Origin: Manduca sexta
Taxonomy: Eukaryota; Arthropoda; Insecta; Lepidoptera; Sphingidae
Reading direction: 5' to 3'
DNA: 64,000 nucleotides
NCBI RefSeq assembly: GCF_014839805.1
Contig: NC_051123.1
Span: forward strand, 13,064,727-13,128,726
Below are positions 51,065 to 63,403 of the stretch, piece by piece. Position 1 is the stretch's first letter, and each line of letters opens with the position of its first letter. The translations under genes were made by a program, and so were the position numbers. A model generated the notes under the pieces. That model had not been told where the DNA came from and searched no databases. It saw nothing but the letters and a program-made list of their open reading frames with translations.

Positions 51065-51932
51065 ATAATGTTCACACGTTCAGTTCCCTACGGAGATAGT
51101 TTGAGACCTTGGAAGAACATATAATGATTTTAATGATACCCCGCACTCAATTTTGAGAAAACACGTTAAAAAAAATCTAAATTCCTATAGAAACCTCTGT
51201 TTTTTGCTAACTGTGTTTGCCTCGTTATCTACCTTCGCGTCGTCGTGAATGGAAAACATTTTATATTCATCAGATATACCTAACCTACAGTCAATCAACC
51301 AGTATAAATATTTATAGTAACATACTATGTTTTATGTTGAAGTAATTTTTTAATTTTTTTTTTTAATGTTTGAAGTTTTTTTTCACTTACTAATATTGTA
51401 AATATGATTTATTTTTTAAAAAAATTAATTTAAAAAATAACTACTCTTTGGAATAAAATATTCCTAATTATATAAGGGAATTGTAATAATAATTCTTATG
51501 TATCTTACCTATGTGCCAAAAAAATAATATTATTGTTAGTTATTTTAATACTTTTTGGGCTATAATTGATCCAATTTATTTAAAACAACATTAAGGTGGA
51601 TAATAGATTACTAAACAATAACAAAGATAGCAAGTTTGCACATGTATATAGGAAAGTAGAACAATATTCCGTTCTACTCTGTTTATAGATGGAGACCATG
51701 AGTCACAGGTTCCAGGACCTTGACCCCCATGTGAACAGGGTGCAGGACTCGCAAGATGCCTGATATCATTCACACTAAGTCGAGTATGTGATCATCATAT
51801 AAGGAATGTGCACAAGAAAAGTGTAGCCATCTGATTATTTAACATCAATACCTTGCATTGTTCGAGAAATTCATATGCAAAGAAGTGAAAAATAACATAT
51901 GATTTGCTGATAATGTATTATTGTATATCTGG
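51065..51932. other. no recognised feature
   Basis: Very AT-rich; no coding or repeat structure supported. Confidence 0.55.
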
Positions 51933-51940
51933 ATGACATA

Positions 51941-52654
51941 CAGGGATGTGACTTATTTGAAATATATGTATTTTAAATACAAATACAAAATACCTATCTT
52001 TATTTTATATTTGAAATACTTTTTTTCGAAAAGTATTTAGTATTTTATTTGAAATACTTTATATAAATATTTTGTATTTGTAAAATACAAAATAGTTTTG
52101 TTACATGTATTATTAATTTTTCTTATTTTTCATTCTTTTAAAAAGTCAAAATTAGGTTATTTTTAAACGCTCTGATCGTAATCCTTGTCACCAAGAACAA
52201 TATTATGCCAACATTGCGCGTCAAATAAATTTGAAATCAATAGCGATGACTACATTAGATCTGGAAACACTACAATATTTAAAAGATGAAGATAATGCTT
52301 TAGAAAGTCTTGAACAGATGTCCAAATGTAAAAAAAACTCTTCCTTAAATATAATACCTGCTTACCAAGTTCTGAACCTTTTGAACGACTACTTTCATTC
52401 GGTGGAATTATTATGAGGCCCCATAGAATTAACATGAAAGATGAACTCTTTGAACATACACTCGTATTAAAATCAGTTAAATAAGGACCAAGTATTTTAT
52501 TTGGAAAACCTATTTTGAAATTATGTATTTTGCATTTTGTATTTAAATACTTTTATTTAAAACTATTTTGTATTTCTATTTTAAATACCTAAACTAACAA
52601 TGTATTTGCATTTTGTATTTAAATACTTTTACTAAACTATTTTTCACATCTCTG
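51941..52654 (+). mobile_element. hAT element with 8-bp target duplication and transposase C-terminus
   Basis: Starts CAGGGATGTGA and ends TTCACATCTCTG, flanked by ATGACATA on both sides (51933-51940, 52655-52662). Subterminal regions repeat AAATACAAAATA words. Inside, 52370-52490 (+) reads [20 protein letters not shown] then [14 protein letters not shown], the hAT C-terminal dimerisation motif, in a different frame from the part upstream. The catalytic core is deleted. Confidence 0.9.
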
Positions 52655-53039
52655 ATGACATAACAATAAACAAATTCTATTACATTCCCAAGAATAGTCA
52701 GCCCTGGTTCTAAGGTCTAAGATCTATCTACTCATCATTAATGCAACTTTGACTACTGAGACATACAGTACAGAAACAAGAAACAACAAATTTGTATACA
52801 GACGGTGCAAATGATTAAAACATTGGTGGTACAATTGGCGGTCTTATCGATAATTCATAATTATGAGTTCCAAAAGCATTTAGTAATTTGTTAAAATAAA
52901 TAAACTTTGTTGTCAATATTCAATACAAACAAATCTGGTAATGGATATGTAACCTCATGAAACAAAATATACACTCATTGTGGAAAAAATACAAAATAAG
53001 TTCACTCACTTTCTATATAATAAGCAATATGGTATGTAC

Positions 53040-53474
53040 CCTTATTATCCTTTGATGTACCCCAGCCTGTTAGTGATAGGTATGGTTGGTTACTGCAAGC
53101 TGGAAGTGAGGAGGGATGTTAGGCTTGTCAAATTAATATTGAAAGTGTGACGCGGGTGGGTACACCTGCCGGAGGTGCTCTCCGCGCTACAGCTATGCGT
53201 GCCGAGCGGCCGCGTCAGCACTCGACGCCACCTACCACTGTTCCGCCTTCAAACACCGCGAACACATATTCTAAGGTTTGCGCCCTTGTCACGGGCCATA
53301 CGATTTCTTAATACTATACCTCAGAACTTGGATATATTTATATGTAACCTGTCAGAATTCACTAAAATGGCTCATAGAAGTATTGAAATAAATTAAAATT
53401 AAATCTGTATAACATTGCATTAGTATCAACTATTATGGTGTTATAATATATGTATAAATAAATAAATAAAATGA
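53040..53474 (+). repeat. LINE 3' end remnant
   Basis: 53175-53396 reads THILRFAPLSRAIRFLNTIP then QNLDIFICNLSEFTK, the familiar C-terminal tail of jockey/CR1-type pol proteins, followed by AATAAATAAATAAA at about 53455-53470. Confidence 0.65.
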
Positions 53475-54488
53475 TTATGCTTTAATAACATCTAACTAAC
53501 TAGCTCCCATCTACAAAAAACATATTCTGGCCACATTGCCTTCAATCAACTATACCACAGCACACTGCCTATCAATAATAATTAGATGGAACTCATATTT
53601 AAATTGTTTTTTATATAAAAATACATAAACAAATTATAGGTTGGAAAAGTTTCTTTTTTTATCCACACCATGGCCTTTTGTTTCAGTTTTATACTGCCAC
53701 CTACAGTTCTCTATTAAAAGCCAAGTAGTTAGTACTGTTTATATCGCACTCTTAGTTTGTGGCAGTCATCAGAAAACTAATTTTTGTTTCCTACCTTTTC
53801 TTTTGAAGTTGCTATAAAATTGAACTTATTAAACATAGTTAAAAAATGAAACCTACAGCATAAAAAAATAAGAGAAAAAACTAAAAGATCACAAACAGAA
53901 AGTGGTTGTTTGACGATTCCCACAAATTAGCAATTTTGGAATGAGTCATTATTTTCTTAAGAGTGCAATATAATGTTAACTGGAACAACAAAGTAATTTT
54001 ATTATATATCCACTTAATTATTGGTAAATGCTTTTGACACCAGGGAAGTTGTGAGCAGCACTTAGTCTCTAATAAACATGGGGTACAAAATAATTGATTA
54101 ATATATTATTAAAATTATCCAAGGCACTGCTAAGCAATAGGACCACCATTTGTTACAAATGGTTAATTAGTTATTTGTGGTGTATAATGAATTTATCTAC
54201 CTATATGTTTCACTCACACCATGTCATAGATGAGAAAACATGCTACATTTGCGTGCATTCGGCTAAAAACCATTTTTCATATCCGAATGGTTATCAAGAA
54301 GCGAAACTGCCTTCATATTTTATGATTTGTTAACTTTAATGAGGAGAACAATACGAAACTGCACAAAGAGAAAATCTCAAAGTTAGTGCTTAGTACTGTA
54401 GTACGAGTACATATTATTGAAAATTTGAGCCAGATAACATCAACAATCAAACGATATATGCAGGTAAACAGCATAACTAACCTCTTAC
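53475..54488. other. presumed intron, no recognised feature
   Basis: AT-rich. 53638-53960 begins TATAGGTTGGAAAAGTTTCT, suggestive of a mariner-type end, but I found no matching right end. Confidence 0.45.
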
Positions 54489-54638
54489 ATTAAAAATGGT
54501 GTTCGTGTACTCGGTAGTTGATAATTTAGGAAGGCACTTCATCAAACCCCTTCCTTTCAAGTTGTAACTACAGTTTTCGTGTTCATTACACAACATGATC
54601 TTCCTCCAATGTGGGGTTACACATTTTTTCACGCACAT
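54489..54638 (-). CDS. first coding exon of an unidentified small gene
   Basis: ATG 54638 to donor AAT|GTAAGA (54488), phase 0, joining in frame to 46875. It encodes 50 residues, MCVKKCVTPHWRKIMLCNEH, ENCSYNLKGRGLMK and more; six cysteines and two histidines suggest metal binding. An in-frame TAA lies 21 bases upstream. TCAGTG at 54704-54709 (minus) fits an insect initiator. Product unknown. Confidence 0.45.
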
Positions 54639-54967
54639 TTCACAAAACACTTCCACTTATCAAGATACAGAAATACAAATATTTGCAAGCTTGTTATCAC
54701 AATCACTGACACGACGCAAAACCTACTGGTTAGTATAAAAAACTATTAATAGTTTTAACAAAAATTATATTGAAAAGTCCTCTTTTGTTTAAAGTTGGTG
54801 CCGGATGCTTTATAGTTCAATTACCCGTTAAAACCTAATAATATACCTATTCCGTAATATTCAAAGAGCGATCAGAACGGTAACACGGCTCTTCAAGACA
54901 ATTGTAATAAAATTGCGTCACACTATGCATGCGTTGTTCCGTTCAACGACATTTCTGACAATCGACG

Positions 54968-54981
54968 TTTTGGCGGGAAAA
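54968..54981 (+). promoter_or_regulatory. E2F-like site
   Basis: TTTTGGCGGGAAAA contains the TTTSGCGS consensus of E2F/DP. It lies about 330 bp upstream of the ATG at 54638. Confidence 0.5.
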
Positions 54982-55357
54982 TTTAAAAAAAATGAAGTAC
55001 CTCAATTGTTGTTCTACAAAACATGTTTACGAAAATGTGAATAATTAAACTAAAACTACATCAAAAATGTCACACAGTGATTTCTATTTAATGAGATAGC
55101 AATCAGTACTGTAAATGCAATATAATTTTGACCCAAAATGCAGAAACATGCATTTAAAAGGTCATCAGCTGATTTTATTTATTGATTGTATCTACTTAAG
55201 AACTTATTCCGGCATTACATATTTAAAATCTCTTATGTTTAGTTATATGTATCCATACTCTAGAGTCAACATGAGATTTTACAACATAGGTCTTGTTTGG
55301 ATTTCATTCACAGTCACTTAAGCTTCAAATCCAAGGGATCATTTAAAAAAACCTACA

Positions 55358-55608
55358 TAACATCACGCATTTATCCCCGAAGGGGTATGCAGAGGCGCAA
55401 CTAGGGCACCCACTTTTCGCCATGTATGTTCCGTTCCATGATGTGATAGGGGGCGAGCCTATCGCCATATCGGGTACAAATTCCAGTCTCGGGGCTGATA
55501 CTGAGCAGAAAAACCCAAATATCACTTTGCCCGACCCGGGATTCGAACCCAGGACCTCAGGGCGCTATTGTATCAGACATGCAATACAACTACGCCACCG
55601 AGGCAGTC
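55358..55608 (-). repeat. tRNA-derived SINE (type A), near full length
   Basis: From the right: GACTGCCTCGGTGGCGTAGT, GGTTCGAATCCCGGGTCGGG, GATAGGCTCGCCCCCTATCA, ending CCCCTTCGGGGATAAATGCG. The best copy of type A in the window. Confidence 0.9.
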
Positions 55609-55926
55609 ATTTAAAAAAAATTAGGCCCAATATGTAAAATGTTTAACCAATACAAGGACTTAGGTGGAAAAAGGTCCTTAAATAAATTTTTGGTAATTAA
55701 GATGGTTTGTAGTAATAAAAGGTCACTGTTCAGTGTCCAGGGGGTCCTGGTGTACTGCACCTTGCCCTATGGTAGCCAAACCCTTACCTGCACACAGCTT
55801 TGTTTGCATAAAATTCTGTTCCCTATATAGGAAAGTAAACTATAATACCTAATTAGCAATGATATGCATGGGCTCTCTATTAGTGTGGAAGCAATAGTAA
55901 TATAATACCAGTATTGCATTGCATTA

Positions 55927-56223
55927 GCAGTGACAGCCTAATTGGTTGTGGAACAGACTGCCGACACAAATGTCTGCAGGTTCAAACCCAAGAGCACACA
56001 CCTGACTTTTCTAAAATTATGTGTATTCTTTGTGAATTATCACTTGCTTAAACAGTGAAGGAAAACATTGTGAGGAAACCTGCATACCTAAGAAGTTCTG
56101 TATAGGAATTTCAAGGGTGTAGGAAGTCAATCTGCACTAGGCCAGCAAGACTAAGGCCTAAACTCTCTCAGTAGTAAAGGAGGCCCGTGCCCTGCAGTGG
56201 GACAGTATATAATACAGGGTTGA
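55927..56223 (+). repeat. tRNA-related SINE (type C)
   Basis: AGTGACAGCCTAATTGGTTG head, GAAGGAAAACATTGTGAGGA middle, CAGTGGGACAGTATATAATA end; inverted relative of 40517-40828. Confidence 0.85.
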
Positions 56224-57305
56224 TATAATTATATTGCATTGCGTTTACTGTCTCATGGTTGAGCACCAGCCTCATCTAATGCAGAAAGGGTTTACAACTT
56301 AGGGGGCTGTGCAGTGCAAGTGCCGATCGGAACACTTTACAGACCATTAAACTTCTTTAAATGGGGAATTGTTAAGTATGTATGATACCCAATTATTCTT
56401 TTTTGCCATTAAACATGATTTAGAAACAGTACTGAGTCATATTTCATAAATTTAAAATTGATATTATGAATACACATTATATTATGTATTTTGTATATGA
56501 CTACATACATATTATTGAATATGTATTGGTTAGATTGTAATTGTGAATATTTGTGGACTAGCAGAGCACAAGACACTATTTCATAAATTAGATATTAGAC
56601 AATAAAAATATATTCTACAATTTGTTTTAAATAATATTAAATTTACATAAACATACATGCTAAATTAATGCTTTCCTAAAGTTTTCATATATATGATGAT
56701 AGTTTACACTGAGATTATATGTTACATTTAAAGTTAAGAAGCAAAATATTATTATCTATTACACTTAATCTATGTAAAAATTTATGAATACAATATTTCC
56801 AAAAATACTTTATGAAATATTATTCAAAAGGGCTTGCATTGCTTGCTTTATACAGATCCAACTTGAGCTTATAAATGACATTTCTCACAATACTCTTAAT
56901 AAGTGACCCTTTGCTCAATTAACACTTTTAAATTATTATTTTTTGAGTTGTTGAGAAAACATTGAGGACTTGAGGGATACCATTGCAGGTGCAATAGTCA
57001 CTTGACCATTTTATAATAGATTTGTAAGTTCAAGGTGACATCTCAACTTTACTACATCACTCCTATGGGCTCAATATATTTTTCTGATACTGTGAAAAAT
57101 GATGACGAAGCGTACTTAATTATATTTTTAAGTTTTGAATTGAATTCACTTTCAAATAGTGTATTTGACTACAAAATGCAAACGTTCAAACATAATATAT
57201 TGTGAATGATTTTTTCATAAGAAAATGTGCAAAACTTTTAGGAACTTGGAATATTCTACAAGTACAAAATATGTTTTAAAAAGAATTTACTATGAAAGCA
57301 CAGTT
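56224..57305. other. no recognised feature
   Basis: Strongly AT-rich; no coding signal. Confidence 0.55.
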
Positions 57306-57312
57306 CACTTAC

Positions 57313-57361
57313 CAGTGCAGCAGCGAAAAGATCTTTTGTGAATACACCAGAATTCCAAGCA
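57313..57361 (-). other. possible mini-exon
   Basis: Between an AG (TATAGGTAG) and donor CTG|GTAAGTG. In phase with the THAP exon at 58822 it reads AWNSGVFTKDLFAAAL, but it lacks the expected FP after FHR. Weak. Confidence 0.2.
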
Positions 57362-57987
57362 CTACCTATATATAAAGTACAAGTCTATCACTAATTAAAA
57401 GCTCATTTAATTTCAAACACTAGAGCTTTATTTATCATTTGCACTGAAAAACAATATGGGCAAGAGATTCAGTGATGCTGCGAGTTCAATAAATAAAAAC
57501 AGAGACGATTAAACTCTAAAGCACTCGAAAGACTCGCTCCGTTCGCGGCTCAGGTTCCCAGGTAACCATTGACAGCTATAACTTTTTTTTTTCGAGCCCA
57601 GAGACAAATAAGACTTTAAATTCGTTGATTATTCAGTTGGTAGTACTGACCAGTGTTGTCAGCTCAGAACAATGACAAGCATGAAGTAACACTATGACAT
57701 TTGAGTGTACTCTGTCTTAGACAGCAAGAAATTTAATTATATTGCGATCCCTTCTGACGTCTTATCGATATCGATAGATACTTTGTCTATTGGCTATGGT
57801 AAATTCACAAACCTGCTAAAATAAACACTTTCCGGTCAGTCAACTACAAACCGTTGCAAATTGCTATTTTAGATAAAGGCTAAAAAAAAGATATCAAAAG
57901 CTTGATTTGGTATTAAAGTACCAAATGAAGTCTGGGTATATAAGAGCACTCGTTAAGAAGCTGTTAAATTACAATAAACTATAGAAC

Positions 57988-58194
57988 TACCGGCTTTCTT
58001 CGAACTAAATTTTGTCCAATTTTCATTTGCTACTTGTAGCAGTTTCCATGCTTTCCGAAATGTCATTCACACAAAAATGGTTTAGCATTTAGATTATTAA
58101 ATTAAGAAAATGTTAGAAATTTCGGAAGGAATGGAAACCGCTGTAAGTAACAAACAAGAAATCGGCCGGAATTTCGTCTGGGAGAAAGCCGGTA
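57988..58194. mobile_element. MITE, 207 bp, long imperfect TIRs
   Basis: TACCGGCTTTCT...AGAAAGCCGGTA ends; pairing extends about 80 bp inward through GTTTCCATxCTTTCCGAAAT. Confidence 0.8.
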
Positions 58195-58821
58195 CGCCTT
58201 CTGTTCTTTTCTGACTTTCTTAGGCATTAAAAAATATCCAAGAGGTGGGATTCGACAGAAGCTACTAAAATGGGACAGTAAAATTAAAACACAGCGCTAT
58301 CATTCATGTCACATAATATGTTTGATAATTTATTTCAATGTTAATAAAACTTTATCGAAATGCTTAGAGCAAACACGGTGATGTTTTTCCAATGCCAATT
58401 TGGACGAGCTATGGCAACGATTCATTTTTGCCTCATAGCATCATCTGTAGGGAATCTGCAATGAAACACATTGTATGAAACACACTATGAAAATCAGATA
58501 GTTTCCTCGACCCCAGCCTTCGCGCACGGTTTCCAAGTGGCTTTTACCACTACACCACCGTATATTGAAAGTAAAAGGCAATTTATGCAAAATAGTAAAC
58601 TACAATATACTAACATCTATGTTATCGAAAGAATATGCGGCACAACACTATTGAACACGGCTACGTAAATTGGTAAAAATGATAAATACTTAATAATGAC
58701 TGGATTGAATGGCCAACAGCAGATTATAATATGACTACAGCATAATAAAGTATAATTAATAACACTTTTTGCACTTATGTACAGGGTTTAAGCAAATATA
58801 TTAGGTTTTTTGTTTACTCAC

Positions 58822-58898
58822 CGATGGAAGCTGATGATTTCAGTTTCATTTTCTTTACGAGAAGAATGAGATTTACACCCCACAATAACGCAGGCCAT
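58822..58898 (-). CDS. THAP-domain zinc-finger protein, first coding exon
   Basis: ATG 58898 to donor CG|GTGAGT (58821). It encodes MACVIVGCKSHSSRKENETE then IISFHR. Met-x-Cys-x4-Cys followed some 15-20 residues later by FHR is the start of a THAP (C2CH) DNA-binding domain, where FxxFP usually follows. The remaining CxxH half must be in later exons I could not identify leftward. THAP proteins are DNA-binding regulators or transposase relatives. It lies head to head with the start at 59111. Confidence 0.55.
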
Positions 58899-59110
58899 TG
58901 CTTGTTCGTAGGGCTATATTTTACTTAAATAGCACTGTGTATTTATTAAAATTAACAACAAAAATATTACACAACATGTAGCCACTTTTAAAAAGCACGC
59001 GCTGAAGTATAACGTAACTAAATTGTGTGGGCGCGTTTGTGACATTGTTTTGAGATTGGCAAGTTGGAACATTTGACATTTTATTTGCTTTTTAATTCGG
59101 CATCATAAAG

Positions 59111-59120
59111 ATGACCAAAG
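59111..59120 (+). CDS. possible first exon of ribosomal protein L37
   Basis: ATGACCAAAG|GTAACC encodes MTK(G). RpL37 begins MTKG and in animals commonly has an intron right after the first codons. A pyrimidine run CTTTTT at 59088-59093 could be a TOP start. No second exon was found in the window, so this is weak. Confidence 0.25.
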
Positions 59121-60575
59121 GTAACCATTTGAGTATTTTAAAGTGTACGCAAGCCGACCTTAGCAACATAATATTTGTCTCGTTCTTTTCAACGGTTTTG
59201 GCCTATTTGAAAAAATAGGATAAGTACTTATATGAGAGTAATTTAGATTCCTTCTATGCTTGTTCTTGTTCTGAGGTTGTCAGTTGAACCAGAGACATAC
59301 AAAGGGAAGCGTTCAAATCACCTTGGATTAAAATTTAAGAGTTTCCATACAAAGTAAATTTTCTGATGACCTTTTTTAGTTCTTATAATATTATTTGGTG
59401 CCAAAAGCGTTATTATGTAATATAATGTGTAAGATGTTTTAGTGGTTTATCATCTATCTTTTCACTGACTGTTGTAAATTAATAACATTAGTAAAAACCA
59501 TCACATGCTTCCGCGAAAAATAAATATTATTTTTCGCTAAAAGCAGAGTTTAAACCACCAGTTTTTAAAGAAAAATTACCCATCAAGTTGGCAGCACTGG
59601 TTTCGATTACGGATCTTCGACTTCCTCTTTTTTTAGTTTCTGGTTCCATTGAATATTCTGGATATTTCTGACATTTTACTTGAGTGTCACCAATTTCGAT
59701 TTTTTAAAATCATATGAAAGCTGTAACCCTACGTGGTAATGCTTCTGATAAAATTGTACTTATATGGTCAGTTGCGGAAACTTCTTTGGTTTCTAAAAAA
59801 TGGGTAGAAACGTCACTCTATCGATAAATATGATTTTAAAAATATGTTTATAATTCCACTAAGACACCAATTTTAATTTTATTTAAAATCAGTTTCTTTT
59901 CTACTAATAAAACTTCATAATTCATACTACGCAATTTATCCTTGCTCCCATCCTAGTCGTAAATGTCTAGCATATTAAAAGACTGCTTAACTTTATGTTC
60001 GTTAACTTATGTTGGAACGACCGCCTTCTATCTGGTTTGAAAATGAGATTACTTTTTCTCGTATTATATCATGGTTAGCTATTCTGTTTATAAAATTAAC
60101 ACATGCATATATTATACATATAACTTTTTTTCCTGTAATCCCAAAAAATCCGCAAGTTTACAAATAATTCGTTAAATCTGGCTACTTAGCCGACTGGACT
60201 ATCTACGCAAGCCTAACAGCAGATACAGATAAATTAGACCAATTAGAGTCTGCAAAAGTTTGCAAAAACTACGCTCATTAGCTAATCCAAAACCGTGCTA
60301 ATGGAAATGCATGGGATTGGTCGTTCTGATATGACAGGCAACCTTATTGGTCGAGCTTGTTCAAATATGGATCGCGCCAGCTTCTACTTGACGTAGGTAA
60401 TCGTAGACGGCGTAACAGTCAGGGTTCCTGGCACAGCAATACAGTGCTTGTAGTCAAATTAAAAAAATGGCAGACAGCAAAATGCAAATCGCGGGAAACA
60501 TCGGATTGTGGCGAATGTATTAAAAGTAAATATTTACTATCAGCTAGGTTATAATTAGTGTTTTCTTAATTAGTG
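59121..60575. other. no supported gene
   Basis: Mostly AT rich. A hairpin GCGAAAAATAA...TTATTTTTCGC lies near 59515-59540. The frame at 60357-60554 has no recognisable content. Confidence 0.5.
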
Positions 60576-61330
60576 TATACAGGGTCATTTTGACATTGCG
60601 TTACTAAATGAAACCATGGGTTCGTGGTGACCTCTGCTGACACCGTGCAAAAAAATATTCATGAGTTATTAATATTTTCGCCAAAAATCCCGATTTTATA
60701 TTTGTGGTTTTTTGATCACACTGTCTCTTAGCGCGCTTAACTAAAGAGAATGAACTACGTCACAGCTGATGATATTATTACCGAACCTATAAGGTTAAGA
60801 AGGTCAGCTCACAAATGAACTCTCAATACGTTCACTGACTTGGTTGCAGCAGTTCTTTAAGTCGTTGAATTTGAAATAAGATACGCAAATTATTACAAAA
60901 TCGGCCCCTACCCCTCAAACCATACGTGAAAATAAAACGACATCCAATAAATAAATACCATCTTGCAAGTGTATGACAAGGAAATTATTATTTTGTATCC
61001 GCTGTTGCCTTTAAAGAAACGTATTGATTATTTCTTCAATTATATTTCGTTAATAAAATAGTTTTTTTTACCAAAAAAGTTACCTACATAATTACTAAAG
61101 TTACAAGATTTAAATGTGTTGGTATCGTATTCTTTTTAGATTCTAAGTACACGATATTCCAACATTTATTTTAATTCCAACATTAATATTTCGGTTTGTC
61201 ATAATATCTAAAAGAAGACTACGTAGAGATTACCGAACGTCATATTACGCTTTCTGTACAATTTATTTGCTAGATAGGTACACAATGGCAATGCGTCCGA
61301 GTCTTTGACCGAGTTTGTCAAATCTGTCTG
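60576..61330 (-). mobile_element. TIR-bearing end of the long TIR element, locus 2 (inverted)
   Basis: TATACAGGGTCATTTTGACA at 60576, then about 740 bp matching 15864-15265 in reverse (for example AATGAACTACGTCACAGCTG and GCAATGCGTCCGAGTCTTTG). The other matching block is at 63404-63880. Confidence 0.75.
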
Positions 61331-61373
61331 TAGCTCACTGCCAAGCTCGTTTAAGATTTGCGCGTAAACATCT

Positions 61374-61768
61374 TAATAGGGTACCGGATTCATTTTTGTT
61401 TTTTACTATTATCAAATATTTACATAATATAAAGTATAACACAGAAGGAATTATTAAAATCGGGTAAAAAATCAACAAGTTATAAGTCTTTGAATTTCGG
61501 AGGAAGGGGTAATTAACAAGAAACAGAAAAGAGACGAAATGCCCACATGTGACGTCATCGGGAATTATGACGCGTGCGAAAGAAATAGATGAAGCGATAT
61601 CCCCATATCGCGCCTACTTCTGCACATTACAATATTTTAAATATGAATTACTCGCTCATTTTTTAACCAATTTTTATGCAGTTTTCGCAGGAGTGCTTCT
61701 TTTTCGTATTATTAACCATTAACATATAGAATAATGTACAAAATCAAGCATAGGCCGGTCCCCTATTG
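61374..61768. mobile_element. MITE copy 3 (ATAATAGGG family)
   Basis: TAATAGGGTACCGG left, CCGGTCCCCTATT right; reverse orientation of copy 2, with TGACGTCA at 61550-61557. Confidence 0.85.
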
Positions 61769-61769
61769 G

Positions 61770-63130
61770 ACTGAAGAGCAATGGGCCTTCATTCTGCCTA
61801 CCGATGTGTGTAGGACATGTATAAATGGTGCAGACGGTCGGAGAAGAGTCTATTGTCGACGTGGGGACACATATGCTCAAAGTTGCAATGAGGAGCGTGT
61901 TCCTTTTGGAGGCGGTTCATGTATGGTTTCGGGTGGCATTTCGATTAATCGGGCAAACGGAACTTGTGTTCATCGACATGGTTTCTCAAAACGGTAGAAG
62001 AGGAGGTTTGACTGCACAACGCTATACAACAGAGGTGTTAGAAACATACGTGGTACCTTACATGGAATTAATCATTAATAGGCGAATTTTTTTTTCTAAT
62101 CTATATACTATTATATAAAGCTGAAGAGTTTGTTTGTTTGTTTGTTTGAACGCGCTAATCTCAGGAACTACCGGGTCAAACTGAAAAATTATTTTTGTGT
62201 TGGATAGCCCTTTGTTCGTGGAGTTCTATAGGCTATATATCATCACGCTATACCCAATAGGAACGGAGCAGTAATGGCTAATCTCAGGAACTACCGGTTG
62301 GAATTGAAAAAATAATTTGTGTTGGATAGCCCTTTGATTCTGTAGTGCTATGGGCTATATATCATCACGCTATGACCAATAGGAGCGGAACAGTAATGGC
62401 TAATCTCAGTAACTACCGGTTTGAACGGAAAAAATATTTTTGTGTTGGATATCCCTTTGTTCGTAGAGTGCTATAGGCTATAGATCATCACGCTATGACC
62501 AATAGGCGCGGAGTAGTAATGAAACATGTTGCAAAAACGGGGAAAATTTATTAGTTTTGAGAGCTTCCGTTGCGTGCACTGCGTAACCGGTTAAAGTTAT
62601 GAACAATGATGTATGACGGGATTGTTCCTCTTAAAAAGTTCTACAAAAATATATTATAAAACAAAGTCCCCCGCTGCATCTGTCTACCTGAACGTATTAA
62701 ATTCAAAAACTTTAAACTACCCAACGTATTAAGATGAAATTTGGTATGGAGACAGTTTGAGACCCTGGGAAGGACATATGCTCCCGGGAAAATATATAGC
62801 GTGACTTTTATAACGGAAACCTTTAGCCCGAAAAACTTTATAACGCGAGCGGGGCCGCGGGCAAAAGCTAGTTCAAGATAATGCCCGACCCTACACCGCT
62901 GCACAAGTTCGAAAATATTGCAAAGAGGTTGGGATACGTAGCATGAATTGGCTAGCACGCAGTCCGGATCTTAATCTCATTTAGCATGTTTGGGACAGTT
63001 TAAAAAAAGCTGTATATGCGAGAAATCCTGTACCCACAACAAGTGGCAGCACTAACAGCAGTGATTTGACAAGAATGAAGCAAGATCGTTTCAGCAAGAT
63101 CGGGCACGTAGTGGCAATACACCTTATTAA
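61770..63130 (+). pseudogene. Tc1-like transposase remnant, split by a Helitron
   Basis: 61815-61990 reads DGRRRVYCRRGDTYAQSCNE then FGGGSCMVSGGIS; 61960-62099 in another frame reads TELVFIDMV, LTAQRYTTEVLETYVVPYME. After the Helitron, 62874-63060 reads QDNARPYTAAQVRKYCKEVG, NWLARSPDLNLI-stop-HVWDSLKKAVYA. These are the Tc1/mariner catalytic landmarks: GGGSxMVxGG, QDNARPxTA with the second Asp, and SPDLNxIxxxWxxLK where the third acidic residue should sit; here the codon is TAG. The N-terminal HTH is missing. Frameshifts and a stop make it dead. Confidence 0.85.
62100..62871 (+). mobile_element. non-autonomous Helitron inside the Tc1-like remnant
   Basis: TCTATATACTATTATATAAA start after A (62099); GCGAGCGGGGCCGCGGGCAA-AAGCTAG end before T (62872). 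Has (GTTT)n, about three units of the 123-bp repeat, and a tail matching 10690-10900. Same family as 10678-11677 but opposite strand. Confidence 0.92.
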
Positions 63131-63403
63131 AAGTAAAAAAAAACCTGTGCTTCAACTTTTTTCTTATTTGTAAAAATCAATTTTTCAATTAACCAACCAA
63201 AACCAATTTTCGTTACATTAATTGTTTTTGTTCAAAAAAACTTAATGGCCCTTTCCAGTATACAAACATACACTACTACGCTGTTATGAAGCTAACGAAC
63301 CAAACTATAGGTTTTAATTTAAATTTGTATAAAAAGTTTGAATACTTAGTTAAAATGTTTATTTCAAAGGTGTCTTGAACATTGATGCAGTTTATGAGTC
63401 CGT
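63131..63403. other. no recognised feature
   Basis: AT-rich; may include the 3' flank of the Tc1-like element. Confidence 0.45.

Noticed and set aside
60357..60554. 65-codon plus-strand open frame
   Set aside because: No homology, no start context and no splice partner; composition alone explains it.
62641..62958. 105-codon minus-strand open frame
   Set aside because: It is the Helitron tail read antisense and crosses the insertion border.
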